Origin: Monosporascus cannonballus
Lineage: Eukaryota > Ascomycota > Sordariomycetes > Xylariales
DNA length: 64,000 nt
Assembly: GCA_004154925.1 (NCBI GenBank)
Contig: QJNS01000061.1
Span: 124,001-188,000 of the forward strand
Reading direction: 5' to 3'
Shown: positions 24,201 through 34,932 of the stretch, in pieces
Layout: each line of letters starts with the position of its first letter
How positions within the stretch are numbered: the stretch's first letter is position 1
Made by a program: the position numbers and the translations under genes
The notes under the pieces: generated by a model
What the model was told of the DNA's origin: nothing
What the model saw: only the letters and a program-made list of their open reading frames with translations
Database searches by the model: none

Positions 24201-25026
24201 TAGACGAGATTCGACTTGTTACAGAGCATCGTCTTCGCCGAGAACTGCATCGCCTTCACCATCCGCCATCTTCGTCATCCGCCGCGAATAGAAGATCTAC
24301 CTCATCCTGTCTTAACCGGCCTCGGCCGACCACAACTCTACCGAGGTCCGGCGTGTCCCCCTTACGGGAGAAAGTTTTAATTACTTATAATCGACCTCTT
24401 GTCTTATCTTAAGATGGTTTTATATCGTTCCAAGATCATTTCTGGTGGAACGAATATTCCGAGTTGGGTATCTATAATATCTTGACAGTCCAGTAGTTCA
24501 CTAGAAGAGGCAAGAGTTGGTGCTTAGCCGCTGGGCCTTGTAAGTATTTGGTTGCTTTAGTAATAAATATCGCTTGTTGTGAAAGCTTTGGATAAGCCTG
24601 ACTTTGCCCCTTTTATCATGGAGTGGGAAAATTGTATTCACCATAGCATACTGTTAGGGTCATACCTGCCATCAATGAGCTAAACAGGAATAAATAAGCT
24701 GTGAAGGCAAGAGCAATCTGTATTTCAACAAATGTGGGACACTATTTGCCTTGTTCGAATTGTTTATCTCTGCGTGTACATGCGATAATGCTGTCTAGCT
24801 CGCCTCTAGATGCTGTCTTCTACATACTTGCCTAAGTATCTACATAGTATGCAGCACGGCAACTCTTTTATCCATATCAAGATCACAAGTCGAAGTTAAG
24901 TTACAATCTTACTATATAAATCCATCCTGCAACAGGCTTCACTACATTGCTTATGGTACATCATATACGTCCGTAGCGCCTTTCTCGGTCCGACACCGGA
25001 AGTGAGAAAAGAACACTATGTGCTAG
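21252..25026. other. 3.8 kb gene desert, moderately AT-rich
   Basis: No protein family was recognised. The interval contains many TAGGTA/TACCTA-like words and a TATA-like ACTATATAAA at 24911. A GC-richer patch lies at 24200-24370, downstream of CTATATAAAGGGGTC at about 24098; it could be the leader of a decayed retroelement, but no gag/pol motif could be read. The patch at 23290-23375 looks faintly tRNA-like (see rejected items). Confidence 0.45.
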
Positions 25027-25746
25027 GTGGATGTGCTGGATTGTTACTGTGCCCGGTGCGACCAGAATGATTCCTACTGCACGAACGTAGACACCTGCGA
25101 CCACGAGCGAACGAGCAGGCGCGGTGTCGCCGCCTGCCCCAACCTCGAGGTCAGGCGGTATCTGGGATACGGCCAGTCTCTATGCGTGAAACATGACCAG
25201 GAGGCACGCGAGGAGCGCAAGGAGGAGGCAGATCTGCTTGGGAACATCGCGCGCTTGGACGCGGAGATCGAGAAAGCGGGGTCGTTTACAGTGTGGCTGC
25301 GGAGAAACGAGCGCACCTTGCTGACGGAACGGCTCGCGACCTTGCGGCGAAAGGCCCTCCTGGACAGATACCGCAACGTTATGAACCAATTGAACGAGCA
25401 TCCGCCGGTACATGTGCGTCTGCGGCAGGTGCGCCGGGAGCTGGAGCGCGAACGACAACCTACGTGGGCCGGCCGGCACCCGCGGGCTCTCCGGCCGCGG
25501 GCGGAGGAGGCGGAGCTGGAGAGGGAGCGCGAGCGGGAAGAGAGTCAGCGGAGGATAATTGAGGAGAGATACGACCATCGGAAAGGAGTGGAGCGAGCAA
25601 GGCGTGCACGGAGGGAAGCCCAGCTGAGGCAGGCCGAGCAGAGAGAAGCCAAGGAAAGGGAAGAGGAGCGGAGGGAGTGGGCGAGGGTAGATGCTCCGAG
25701 GACAGCCGAACTTTTGCGTAGGTTTGGTTTGGGGCCGGATAAATAG
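25027..25746 (+). CDS. Orphan basic coiled-coil protein with N-terminal Cys cluster; first exon uncertain
   Basis: The frame 25027-25746 reads VDVLDCYCARCDQND, then further cysteines (YCTNVDTCDHE, AACPNLEV, SLCVKHD). After that come about 170 residues of almost pure K/R/E/Q helix (EEADLLGNIARLDAEIEKAG, ELEREREREESQRR, RRAREAQLRQAEQREAKER-like segments) ending LLRRFGLGPDK. Immediately upstream is GTGCTAG|GTG, so a TAG closes the frame but also makes a 3' splice site. A TATA-like box at 24911 and an ATG|GTACAT at about 24954 would give an exon of only ATG spliced to this one; that start is a guess. The Cys pattern suggests a small zinc-binding head. No family was recognised. Confidence 0.5.
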   Translation: MDVLDCYCARCDQNDSYCTNVDTCDHERTSRRGVAACPNLEVRRYLGYGQSLCVKHDQEAREERKEEADLLGNIARLDAEIEKAGSFTVWLRRNERTLLTERLATLRRKALLDRYRNVMNQLNEHPPVHVRLRQVRRELERERQPTWAGRHPRALRPRAEEAELEREREREESQRRIIEERYDHRKGVERARRARREAQLRQAEQREAKEREEERREWARVDAPRTAELLRRFGLGPDK

Positions 25747-26245
25747 GGTACAACCTGAAGGTAGGGACGATAACGTCTTTCGACAGCATGGAATTATCGG
25801 CCCCCATGACTCGCCGCGAAATCACAACTATTACTATAGCATGCTGCTTTGCGTAACAGTCGGCTACGGTGCAGAGGATACAGTCTATACGTTTGGTATG
25901 ATCCACTGACTGGTTACCAGGTTACCTTTGCGCCAGGCGTCAGTCCTTGAGCAACCGGTCCAACTGGTCTTGCTATTATATCGTCATTCGTCAAGATTAA
26001 CATTACATGACAAAACCTCCTGATTCGTACAAAGTACTGTAACTTCGTTAAGGCGCGGACTCGTGTGGGCGTCAACGAATGCCACATGGCTATTTGCCAA
26101 CAGGCTCAACGTTAGCCTCTGACCCGCTCATCGTGTCCCCATGGAGAAGGGAGACCATGTTTGCTACGGAGCACCATTTTTGCTCGTAGTAAAAGGGGCA
26201 GAATCCCACCCTGGTAACACTTCCCCAACGTCTTCCTGCCCAGTG
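25747..26245. other. Intergenic, nothing recognised
   Basis: This is the 3' flank shared by the convergent orphan gene and the BTB gene; no repeat or RNA was seen. Confidence 0.5.
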
Positions 26246-27115
26246 TCAGGTACCTATCTGCCCAGGCATTGTTAGTCTAGACCCATCATCACCGTACTGT
26301 TCCTTCAGTAGTTCCAGTAGGATGTCCTTGGCGAAACAAGGCTCATCCTCGAGACACTCCGTGAAAGAGGGATCCGCCAGTAAGATATGTCTTTGGCGTA
26401 AGGTATGCTCCACGAAAGCCCGTTGAAGCGGACGAAACGCTGGACTGTTATTCGCGTACGCTCGGGCTACGCCGTCGAAGAAAGCGTAGGTATATTCGGC
26501 CGTCAACTGGCCCCCCAAAAAGGGGTCCGTCGTGTACTGGATATCTGATGTCGAAGGACCTGGTTGCTCGCTCAGCGCCTTTGCCACGCCGGTCGTAAGC
26601 AAGGGCAACCTGAAATAGTCACCTAGTTCGTATGCCTCGCAATACGCGACGAATATGGAGTTGAACCCCGGTGCGTCTTTAAGCGAGAGCTCTGCTACCG
26701 CGTCAGCATATTTGTTAGCGGTCGTAGTCGGGCTTGGGTGTATTACCAACCTCCGCCATAGATGAACTGCAACAACCACCAGACTTTGTCCGCCGGGATT
26801 TCTTCTATCGTAACGCTACTTTCCTTCGCTACCTACTCACATCCGGGTCAGTCGACACAATAGGGGCCCCAAGGCAGAACCGAAGGCGAACATACCACAT
26901 ACGGACCGTCCAGGGCTGCCCTAAACCACTCGGACCGGCTGCAGATGATGGACCTGTGTACGGCAAAAGTCCGGTCTTCGCATATGATCGTCGCGTCCGA
27001 GAGCTCGCCGCTGCGCAAGAGGCTGCGTTCTGGGTTAGCGATAGTTACTATCTGTTCTACGACCGAATTGCACTTACTCCAGATCGAACATGGAATGCGT
27101 TGTGCTTACACTCAT
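26246..27115 (-). CDS. Small BTB/POZ-domain protein
   Basis: This gene encodes a predicted 231-residue protein in four exons: 27078-27115, 26896-27022, 26751-26832 and 26246-26694 (introns 55, 63 and 56 bases; all junctions in frame). The spliced N-terminus MSVSTTHSMFDLDLLRSGEL runs into a BTB domain at about residues 18-85: SDATIICEDRTFAVHRSIIC, then SRSEWFRAALDGPYV, VTIEEIPADKVWWLLQFIYGG. The rest (SLKDAPGFNSIFVAYCEAYELGDYF and onward) is the helical back half typical of fungal BTB proteins, which mediate homodimerisation or act as CUL3 adaptors; neither role is proven here. The first start codon was chosen because it is in frame and farthest upstream; an ATG eight codons later is also possible. 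Single-frame reading misses the whole BTB core. Confidence 0.85.
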
Positions 27116-28963
27116 TTTGTCGCAGTTGTCGTTAAAGTTCGTTTGCCTTCGCAAAGATGGGGTTGCAGGAACGTGTCTACGGCAGAGTATTCTCTAGAGT
27201 GCGGCGGTTCATTCGGGTTTTATACGGCCCGCCAGCTAATTAGGTGGCATGAATCCAACACGGACGCGCATTAGGCATGTGTTTCTTATTTATGCTCTGG
27301 CTCATGGTTGCGCTACGGGTTTTCTGATATCGTGGTTTGTTCTTCAGTTGGGAAAAAGGTTAATCAGCAAACACTAAATGCGATATATGGATAGATGGAA
27401 GTTTGGAGGTCGGTAACAGCAGCTCGACGGAGGCAACGGGCTTCTCGCATATGTGAATCATCGGCCTGAATTGTGTGAAGCGCGCGCAGGATTTTACAGG
27501 ATTTCCATAGGTCATCAGAGGGCTCTACCTTTCGGGTTCGCTTTAAAATGGTTCAACTTGATTTCCTAGTTAAAAGTTTAACCTTATTAAATTCCTATTG
27601 TAGAGAAACTTCGGAAGTAAAAGTTGTTCACAGCCGGGGATTTAGGATTTTTAAGACTTTATAAAAGATAAAGCTACCTTATTATATTAAGGAACATTAT
27701 TCTTCATTTTCTTATCTAAAGTAAGTTCTAAGTGAATTTAAAAATAAAACCGTTTATTACATGAAGGCTTTAAGTTACATGTACTAATATGTAACTATAT
27801 TAGTAATATAACTTATTCTCTTCTTAAAATTAATTTCGTTATTGATTAAAGAGTAAATAATTTCATGGACAAGTCCGGAAAGATAGAGAATTTTCCGAAG
27901 CTTTACACCTCGAATAGGGGTAGCCCCACTTTTCCAGAGAAAACCTCCGGATTCCTAGAGCCTCGGAGTCTCCTATTGGGGTTATGGTTATGTGAGAGTT
28001 TTGCCGACTACGGGGAGTCGCGGAAGGGCCTATGGATGCGGTAAGAACATCATCCCCCGCTTTGGGAATGGGTGTGCCCGGTCTCAACTTAGGATCGGAC
28101 AAGTCTCCGGCAGACTACGCCACGGTTAAGACTACTTGGTGCAGATGGCGCACTTAAACCTCCTGGGGCGGATGGGCGACAAGCACCCAGAGGTCTTCAT
28201 GACTTGTCTTATCTGTTCTGGTGAAGACAACGAGGATTTCGGGGATGAAGTTGACATGAAGGATGACGACGGGATATTGATCGGCGTCCGCTTCATCGAG
28301 AAGGTATTATTCAGGCCAAACACACATCCTGTGTGAGATGTACGGAAAGGTCCGTGACTGTATCTTACAACGAATTCGCAGAGCCACCGGACATAGTAGA
28401 AATATTGCAGCTAATTAAAGAGCTAAGCGACATCGGTGACCTTTTCCCTCTGCTCGTGCTTTAGATCTCATCTACTCCACTTGAGTTAAACCATTGCCTT
28501 CCTCCGTATTACCACGTTCACGTCAAAACGATAGCCGCGCGTATCTCATACATCGGATAATCGATTCGGCAAGAGGCGGGGCCCCACGTTAGTCCTGTAT
28601 GCCACTTGATACCTCAGGAAATCGAGCCATCAAGTTTCATTTTTGGCACGGCGATTCACACAGTTGCCGCAAAGCCATCCACATTCTTTATACACGTTAA
28701 AGAATTTGAGGCTATGTTGAAAGCTTGACTCTCAGGACCGAAGAATCTCGCGAAGCTATTTGGGTTGATCGAGCTCTATATAGCCCCCCGTGGAGGGCAT
28801 TTAAGGGGGTATCCAGGGGTTCTGAATGGACCCTAATAGACCCCCTTTTAACCGTAGCAATAGCAGTTTGAAACCCTCCACTAATCATATTACTTTGGTA
28901 TTCCCTACGCTTACCCGCTTGGCTATCTCCATTTGAGATTCTTCTATCAATTTCACCAACTAG
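27116..28963. other. Gene-poor interval with AT-rich segment
   Basis: Between about 27540 and 27870 the sequence is strongly AT-rich with many TTAA and TAAT words, unlike its surroundings. At 27870-28330 composition returns to normal and short frames occur on both strands, none recognised. Near 28800-28850 there is a small inverted repeat, TTAAGGGGGT and ACCCCCTTTTAA. Confidence 0.5.
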
Positions 28964-29146
28964 CTAACCTGGCTGGATTCCCGCGGCCTCTTCTAGTACA
29001 CATAACCATATCATACCTTGACTTGCGGGATCTTGGAACCACCCGGGCACAGCTCTTGGGAAAACCTGCCCAGGATCGTATTTTGCCGCCACCTCTTTCA
29101 ACTTTTGACATTCTCCGCTGCAGCCAAGAATGAAACATTGAAGCAT
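28964..29146 (-). pseudogene. C-terminal fragment of an FAD-linked (BBE-type) oxidoreductase
   Basis: The reverse frame reads CQKLKEVAAKYDPGQVF followed by PRAVPGWFQDP. This matches the end of berberine-bridge-enzyme-like FAD oxidases, where the last conserved block is (A/E)KYDPxxVFxxxxPGGFK. The usual second glycine is tryptophan here. Nothing on either side resembles the FAD-binding domain or the rest of the BBE domain, so only about 40 residues of homology remain in a frame that starts arbitrarily. It is most likely a relic; a distal exon of a heavily degraded gene is the alternative. Confidence 0.5.
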
Positions 29147-29726
29147 GACAGCGTGTCCCCTCGCGAACGACCCAACATGCCACTAGGTGTCAATCTATCG
29201 AGCTCAATGCCATGCCACGGAAATGTGGTGAGATTGTGACCTCTCAAAGTCAGACGGTCCGTTCTTCGGTTCTCGGGGCAATGTTTTGTCCGTTCGACCG
29301 GCCACAGTGAACCATGACCTCATATTAAACTCACCCCTAGAGGAAACAACAGGAAGCGTGTTCATCCTGGGAAGAGAGCGAACATTAACGTATAAAGAGC
29401 TTTAGGACTCCCGTGGTCGGACGCTGGCTTATTCCTCTCATAAGCGCTTGGGAGGATTGACTTAAGCGTGACTCCGGAATCCGAGGGGGTGCATGTTCAG
29501 ACTCATACTCAAGAGGGCCCCGCATGTTGGAAGAGGATCGAAATATATAGTCCTTCGTTTTGGGTTCTTAATTATACAATATCTGTAGACGGAATGTATC
29601 TAGACGCGTACGTAGCCTGATGCTAAGGTATGCCAGGATGCATATATATCTAATGTGGTAACAGGACGAGCGTCACCTATACCTTCCGTTTACCTGGTAC
29701 CCCCCAAGTATGAAAGTTCATGAACA
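29147..29726. other. Intergenic, nothing recognised
   Basis: No open frame with family-like content and no repeat were recognised. Confidence 0.45.
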
Positions 29727-31140
29727 TCATGCCTTGCGAGCTCGATAATGCGGATTCACCCCATGCTCGAGTAAAACACGCACGCCGGCCTCGAAACCCG
29801 TGTCGACAGCAGTGTGAAGTGGCGTTCTTCGGGCGCTATCGTAGCCGTCTATTAGAGCCTGGTTTCCCCCATAGCGCTCCAGCAAGACTTTCAATAGGCT
29901 CTCTCGGCGATGCAGGACGGCCAAATGCAGCGCTGTGTGCCCTTGGTTATCAGCCCTATCAATCTGTGTCCCTTCGTGTTTGACAAGAGAAGCTATGACG
30001 TCCTCGTGTCCGCCAATGATAGCGTGGAACAATAGAGTGAGGCCGCCGCTGTCTCGTTCGTTGCAGTCGCTCTCGTGCTGCAGTAGAACTCGGACGATCC
30101 GATCATGGCTCTTTTGCGCGGCGAGATGCAGTGGGCTCTGCCAGCCGGCTTTCTCTGGTACGTTGATCAGTCGTTCGGCAGTATGGCTTGTATCTGCATC
30201 CTGTGGGCCATGCGCCATCTCCAATGATATGAGACCCTGACATCACACACAGAAGCATATAACTGAAGAAGAGTGTATTTAACAGGCTGCATGACCTCTA
30301 GAAGGTCCTAGATAGAAGGTGAGGGTAGCGAACCCTCCTTTTATACACGTAAATACAGCTGTAGCTAAGAGGAAAAGATACCAGGGGTGCATAAAGTAAC
30401 CTCCTTTCAGTAGGTGATCAAACTAAGCTAAGGCTTAGCTGTTTGATCGATTTCAGCTAGGTCTGACAAATGAAGGGTCAGTGCAAATGGTCGTGCTAGT
30501 GAGGCTGTTGCTCATGGGCGTATCTTCGCTTTCGCTGCTGCTGGCTCGCTCGCTGTATGATGTAGTTGAGGATGAGCTCGACTCGGGCGTGGTGGTTTGC
30601 ATCAAATCTTTCGAATTGGATCGTGAGTACGACGGCCGATGTATTGACTCGGGTCTCCGAGGCGCACCGGCGATCGAGATCTCGTCAGCGTTTTGTAAGG
30701 CTGGCATTGCCGTCGACAAGCTTGGGTCAGTCATTGCGGACTGCGTGAAGTTGTCCATGTTAAGAAAATCCAGAGGCGTATAAATGCCAAACAAGCTTAG
30801 GGCACAGGTAGAACCAGAGTTGTTGGCGATGCTGGATGGACCGAAATCCTCATTTGATATGCCGTCGCTAGGTGATACCGGTGTTTCCAGGCCAGAAAGT
30901 AACGGGTTCACATGAGTAACGTCTTTCCCAGGTTTCCAGTTGCTTAGCCGCCGCAGGCTTCTGCTGGCTTTGCTTCCATAGACGGCATCAACAGCATGAG
31001 GTCAATCATTCGACCAGCCAATCGTCCAGTCTGCGCGGGCGGTACGATCAGCAACGGAATCACCCACAACGTAACCTGCGCTGAGCCTCGCGATTCTGGG
31101 CGCGACGTCGGGCAAGCGCTTCTTCTCTGGTTGTTTCCAT
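29727..31140 (-). pseudogene. bZIP-ankyrin transcription regulator interrupted by a solo LTR
   Basis: Exon 1 (31076-31140) begins METTREEALARRRAQNREAQ, a clear bZIP basic region (consensus RRxxQNRxAQRxxR). Its intron is 115 bases (GTTACGT..CAG, 30961-31075). Exon 2 runs from 30960 and contains a serine-rich middle, then is cut at 30468/30469 by LTR copy B. On the far side the frame resumes at 30227 with HGPQDADTSHTAERL, then WQSPLHLAAQKSHDRIVRVL and about four ankyrin repeats to the stop at 29727. Removing the LTR and one copy of the AATGA duplication joins the halves in frame, for 350 residues in all. Basic region plus WxSPLHLAA ankyrins is a known fungal regulator architecture. The leucine zipper is weak. 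As it stands, the upper part stops within the LTR after DPSFVRPS. Confidence 0.82.
30228..30468 (-). mobile_element. Solo LTR, copy B (family 1, long form)
   Basis: A 241 bp element in reverse orientation: read on the minus strand it starts TGTCAGACCTAG and ends GGGTCTCATA. The target duplication AATGA is at 30223-30227 and 30469-30473. Near its 5' end is a palindrome, GATCAAACAGCTAAGCC with its complement, at about 30417-30449, which is shared only with the copy at 35618. It lies inside the coding region of a bZIP-ankyrin gene. Confidence 0.9.
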
Positions 31141-32569
31141 GCTTCCTTATTACTAACCAAGGCTTGGGGAGACCCCAATTTCTAATTGCTAACGTTTACC
31201 GAGTGTCCAGAGGTTCCGCAGCTTCGGGGAGAGCCGGGGAGAAAGTTGGAATAATAGCGTAGGAGGGCTTCTGACCCTTCTATATCACGCGGTGGATAAC
31301 GTTGCCCCTTCACAGTTCGCAGCTCGTCGATTCATGGCATTTATGGATTGAGAAAGTGTTCCCAAAGGTTAAGACGCCCCGCGTCTCACCTGCTCGCCCC
31401 CTAATTGCGGCACCGTACACAGGCGGGCACTAACCCAACATTCCAACCGCCTTTTCTCATCGATACTTCCATGAAGCATGCGCCTCATCCGGGCCTCCAA
31501 CAAGGCAACCGAACCTTGGTAAACATTGCGTATATGCAGGGATCTTGTTGAATTCTTAGCAGTGGACCCTTCGATGCGCATAACAGCCTGGCTCTCTTAA
31601 GCATGAAGGGCATTCATTTTTGTATCTGATTACCGTAGTGTAACTCTACAAATGAGACTGTGTCACGTTGTCACGCACAAGGCGCTGTAGATGATAAGAC
31701 CTAGGCGTCAGCTGGATGATATGTATGCGTGAGAGGAAGAGGGCGGCCCGAAGCTCAAAGAGATATCACCTAGCCTAGTAACATTCTGGCCGAACGAAGT
31801 AAAACCCTCATTGTTGTTGTTGTTGTTGTTGAAATATTTAACGCCAGGGGGCGGCGACGTAGCGGCTGCTCCAGAGCCTCCCATAGGGCATAGGGGCGTG
31901 CTAGGCAGGCCGAACGAGCGGCTCCCCATGGGTGCTCCTGGGTGGGGAAGGGGAGCCGCGTTACGGAAGTAGCTAGCGTGACGGACTAGCCGTCAACTTG
32001 GAATTGCACTCTAAAACGACGGCGTTTATTGTGCTCGCCGGGCGCTGTAGCCTCACATAAGAATTATCAAGATGCGGCCAGGTCGATAATATAAATCTCG
32101 TCAAGAGGGTCATTTTAATATATAGCGCACCTTTGTAGCTGCTATCCGCATAAAGGTCTCGATATATTAATTAAAAGCTGTTAAGCAAAGCGTCGCAAAA
32201 TCTGTGCAGGCGACGCCAAACTTGCGGGCTCCAATTCGCATTGACAGCATGGGTCCGATAAGATTGCCGTCCCCGCCCCTCCTCCCCCCCGGTACTACGG
32301 TACTACGAAGTACCTATTCCCGTCACCGGAAAAGCGTGGGGCGTCGGATAGTGGGGAATCACATGCACCTGCCACCGCAAGCAGCAGCAACAAGTGTTCT
32401 TCGATGCAACTCCACTGTATTTGATACATATGCAACAAGTATTACATAAAGGCGCTAGTCGTGCTGAGTACTTAAAGTTCGCAGCCTCGATCTCGCCCCA
32501 CGCCGCTCTGGTACGTAAAACATACGTCTAACCAAAGGATCCCTCTAGCATCGATATATACGATTCAAG
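31141..32569. other. Intergenic, F-box promoter side
   Basis: A (TTG)n run lies at about 31811-31831 inside a short reverse frame. No recognised gene. TATA-like words occur at 32118-32125 and 32552-32560 upstream of the F-box gene. Confidence 0.5.
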
Positions 32570-33775
32570 ATGCCGCATGCTCTTGAAGAAGACAGTACGC
32601 GAAAGGATTCGCCCCGCGATCTATTGGCGCCTCTTCCAGATGAGTTGCTCCTGGAGATCTTTGAGAAAGTGGGCAGAGTCTCGAAGCGCGACCTATGCAG
32701 CGTGTCCCTCTTGAACAGACGTTACCATGGACTTGCAGACTCGATCCTGTACAAGACGATCCAATTCAACACGCCAGATCACCATCTCACGTTCAGCCAG
32801 TCTCTCAGTCGCCGGCCTCGCCGCGGGTCATTGATTATCGGGGCTCGACTGGAGTACCCAGACTCTGAGCTATCGCACTTGAGTCTTGATGTACCGGTCG
32901 CTGGCTCTCACTATGCGCCCTCGCGTTTTGACGGGCTGTCGCGCACTATTTCCACCATGTCAAACCTCGAGATGCTGGACGTCTCGGTACCTGCCGACCT
33001 GTTGCATGGCATCGGCACTATTTTCAACGGACCGTTCGACCTGGCTTGTCTGAAGACCTGTACACTCTTCTACCAGTGCCCCGATAATCAGTATTGGGAC
33101 CTCCAGGAAAACATCCACATATTCGCCCATCCGACGCTCGAGTTCCTTACCATCAAGCGGGCCAAGCTGGATCATCGGGGCTTCGATTTCATCGAGCGCC
33201 CGCACCAGACGGGCCTAAAGAAGCTGCACCTCATCGAATGCGACATTAACGACGACGCGCTCTCGGATATCCTCGAGTTCCCTGAAGCGCTGAAGGAGTT
33301 CGTCATGACCCAGGCGCCGGAGCCGGTGCCGGAGCTGGAAGAGAGTTCCATGAATATAGGCGACTACATCATCGCGCTCAAGTCGGCGCGCCACTCTTTG
33401 GAGTCGATCACCATCGACTTCCCCACGTTAGTCGGCTACAGGGCCTTGCGCATGCGAGACTTCACCGCGCTAAAGAGGCTGCGCATCAACTGGGACTACC
33501 AGCTCTTCGGGAAGACGTGTAAGAAGCCGCGTCTCCACTCCGTCGGCCTCCCGTCCGAGCTGGAGACCCTGGAGTTCCTCAACGAGCTCGGAAAGGACGA
33601 GGAGGTCACGGACCTGCTGATGTACACGATAGAGAACCGGGAGATAGTGGCCAGCAACTGGAAGACCATGATCGTGGTGGAAGGCGACGACCGGGAGATA
33701 TCCCAAGACCTGATTCAGGCCTGCAAATCGCACGGATTACAACTGGATATCATAGGGCACTTTGATGAGGACTAG
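32570..33775 (+). CDS. F-box protein
   Basis: This is a single-exon gene of 401 residues. The N-terminus has DLLAPLPDELLLEIFEKV followed by SLLNRRYHGLADSILYKTI, a clear F-box at about residues 18-65. F-box proteins bind SKP1 and serve as substrate receptors of SCF ubiquitin ligases. The rest resembles the irregular leucine-rich-like C-terminal part common in fungal F-box proteins: repeated strand/helix units such as LEFLTIKRAKLDHRG, LKKLHLIECDINDDALSDIL and LESITIDFPTLV. No transmembrane segment or zinc motif is present. Codon use is GC-rich and the frame is undamaged, unlike many neighbours. It lies between two LTR-broken genes, so it is a survivor inside a rearranging block. Confidence 0.88.
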   Translation: MPHALEEDSTRKDSPRDLLAPLPDELLLEIFEKVGRVSKRDLCSVSLLNRRYHGLADSILYKTIQFNTPDHHLTFSQSLSRRPRRGSLIIGARLEYPDSELSHLSLDVPVAGSHYAPSRFDGLSRTISTMSNLEMLDVSVPADLLHGIGTIFNGPFDLACLKTCTLFYQCPDNQYWDLQENIHIFAHPTLEFLTIKRAKLDHRGFDFIERPHQTGLKKLHLIECDINDDALSDILEFPEALKEFVMTQAPEPVPELEESSMNIGDYIIALKSARHSLESITIDFPTLVGYRALRMRDFTALKRLRINWDYQLFGKTCKKPRLHSVGLPSELETLEFLNELGKDEEVTDLLMYTIENREIVASNWKTMIVVEGDDREISQDLIQACKSHGLQLDIIGHFDED

Positions 33776-34428
33776 ACTAGGACACAGGTGAAGGATCGGA
33801 CTTCCACGATACAGCGGGGTTGCATTTTGCGCATGGGAGATGATATTAGGATTAGATATACACGATAGAGGGACGGAAAAGGGAAAGGCTAGACTGCGAG
33901 GCCAGGGACTGTCCGGTTCCTGCATCTGCCGTTTTAGGGTGTGAAGGCGCAATTACACGGACAATACTAGACATAGAGAACCACGAGCGCTTAAATTTGT
34001 AAACCCCACCGTTCTTAGATTTCCCCAGCAACCCGTGGTGAAAAATTTCGCGCGGGGTGGGTGGTTAGTTCAGACCCTAGGCCGGTCACAGCCGCGTTTG
34101 AGGACGCGGTCGGCAACCTTCTCTACTACTTAGAAACGCGTCGAGCGCAGAACACGTCCGGCTCGGAAAGTGAGGCGTACCTATTCCGGCAGGTCGAGGA
34201 CCCAGTCGTGGCGCTCTTGTTAGACCTGGGACTCGGTCGCACAGCATAGCGCGTTCGCACGGAGCGAGGAGGGCAAGGCCGCCTTCTCCACCACAGAGGA
34301 CCGCCCCAGCCAGGACGGAAGAAGGTCTTTTTCCCACCTCGCAGATACGCGAATCCTGGAGTCGCCGGCGCAGGCGGTGGCGAAGGAAAGGAGGGTGCCC
34401 CTCTTGGAAAGCCCTGTCGTCAGTACGC
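33776..34428. other. Interval with decayed coding fragments
   Basis: From about 34080 to 34250 a forward frame reads coherently (FEDAVGNLLYYLETRRAQN, then FRQVEDPVVALLLDLGL) and then meets a stop. It may belong with the next pseudogene. Nothing else was recognised. Confidence 0.35.
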
Positions 34429-34707
34429 GGACGGATCACCGTCGCCGCCGGGAAGAGGGACGCCTTCGCCCGCGCCCGGAACGAAGTGAAGGGCATCCTG
34501 GAGGACTTCGCGAGGCCGCACATGCTGATGAGCGGTTGATATGTTGTGGAGGACCCGGACCTCGAGGAGTTCGTGTTCTTCTGTCGCCGGCCCAGTGTTG
34601 AGAAGCACTACGAATTTGCAACCATCACAAATTTTCCGAGGTATGCATCGGGTATTGCGGTCTTCTTGCGGGTCTACTCATGTAAAGCATTACAAAAGAA
34701 CTTCTGA
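34429..34707 (+). pseudogene. Fragment of an unrecognised gene with in-frame stop
   Basis: The forward frame reads GRITVAAGKRDAFARARNEV, KGILEDFARPHMLMSG, then TGA at 34537-34539, then YVVEDPDLEEFVFFCRRPSV and EKHYEFATITNF to a stop at 34705-34707. Composition on both sides of the stop is protein-like and GC-rich, so a coding exon seems to have gained a nonsense mutation. The upstream frame drifts through what look like frameshifts. I do not recognise the family. Confidence 0.45.
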
Positions 34708-34932
34708 AGCATATCTAACAGGATAGACGATGATCATGGTAGTTGAGCCACTTCTATCCAGCGGCCGAAATAGGAGACATTGGATACGGAAACTTTGAAC
34801 TCGGTTAGTAGGCGATTGATCCATCACGAATAATGAAGGTTAATAAATATTCTAAGCTCTTTTACTCCTCATTGAATTACATGAAGTTATGGTCGACTGG
34901 AAGTGAAGTCGCGGGCAAGAAGCCACACAATA

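Noticed and set aside
28800..28850. Inverted GGGGG/CCCCC repeat that could be a terminator or small transposon end.
   Set aside because: Arms are only about 10 bases, no target duplication, and no second copy was noticed in the window.
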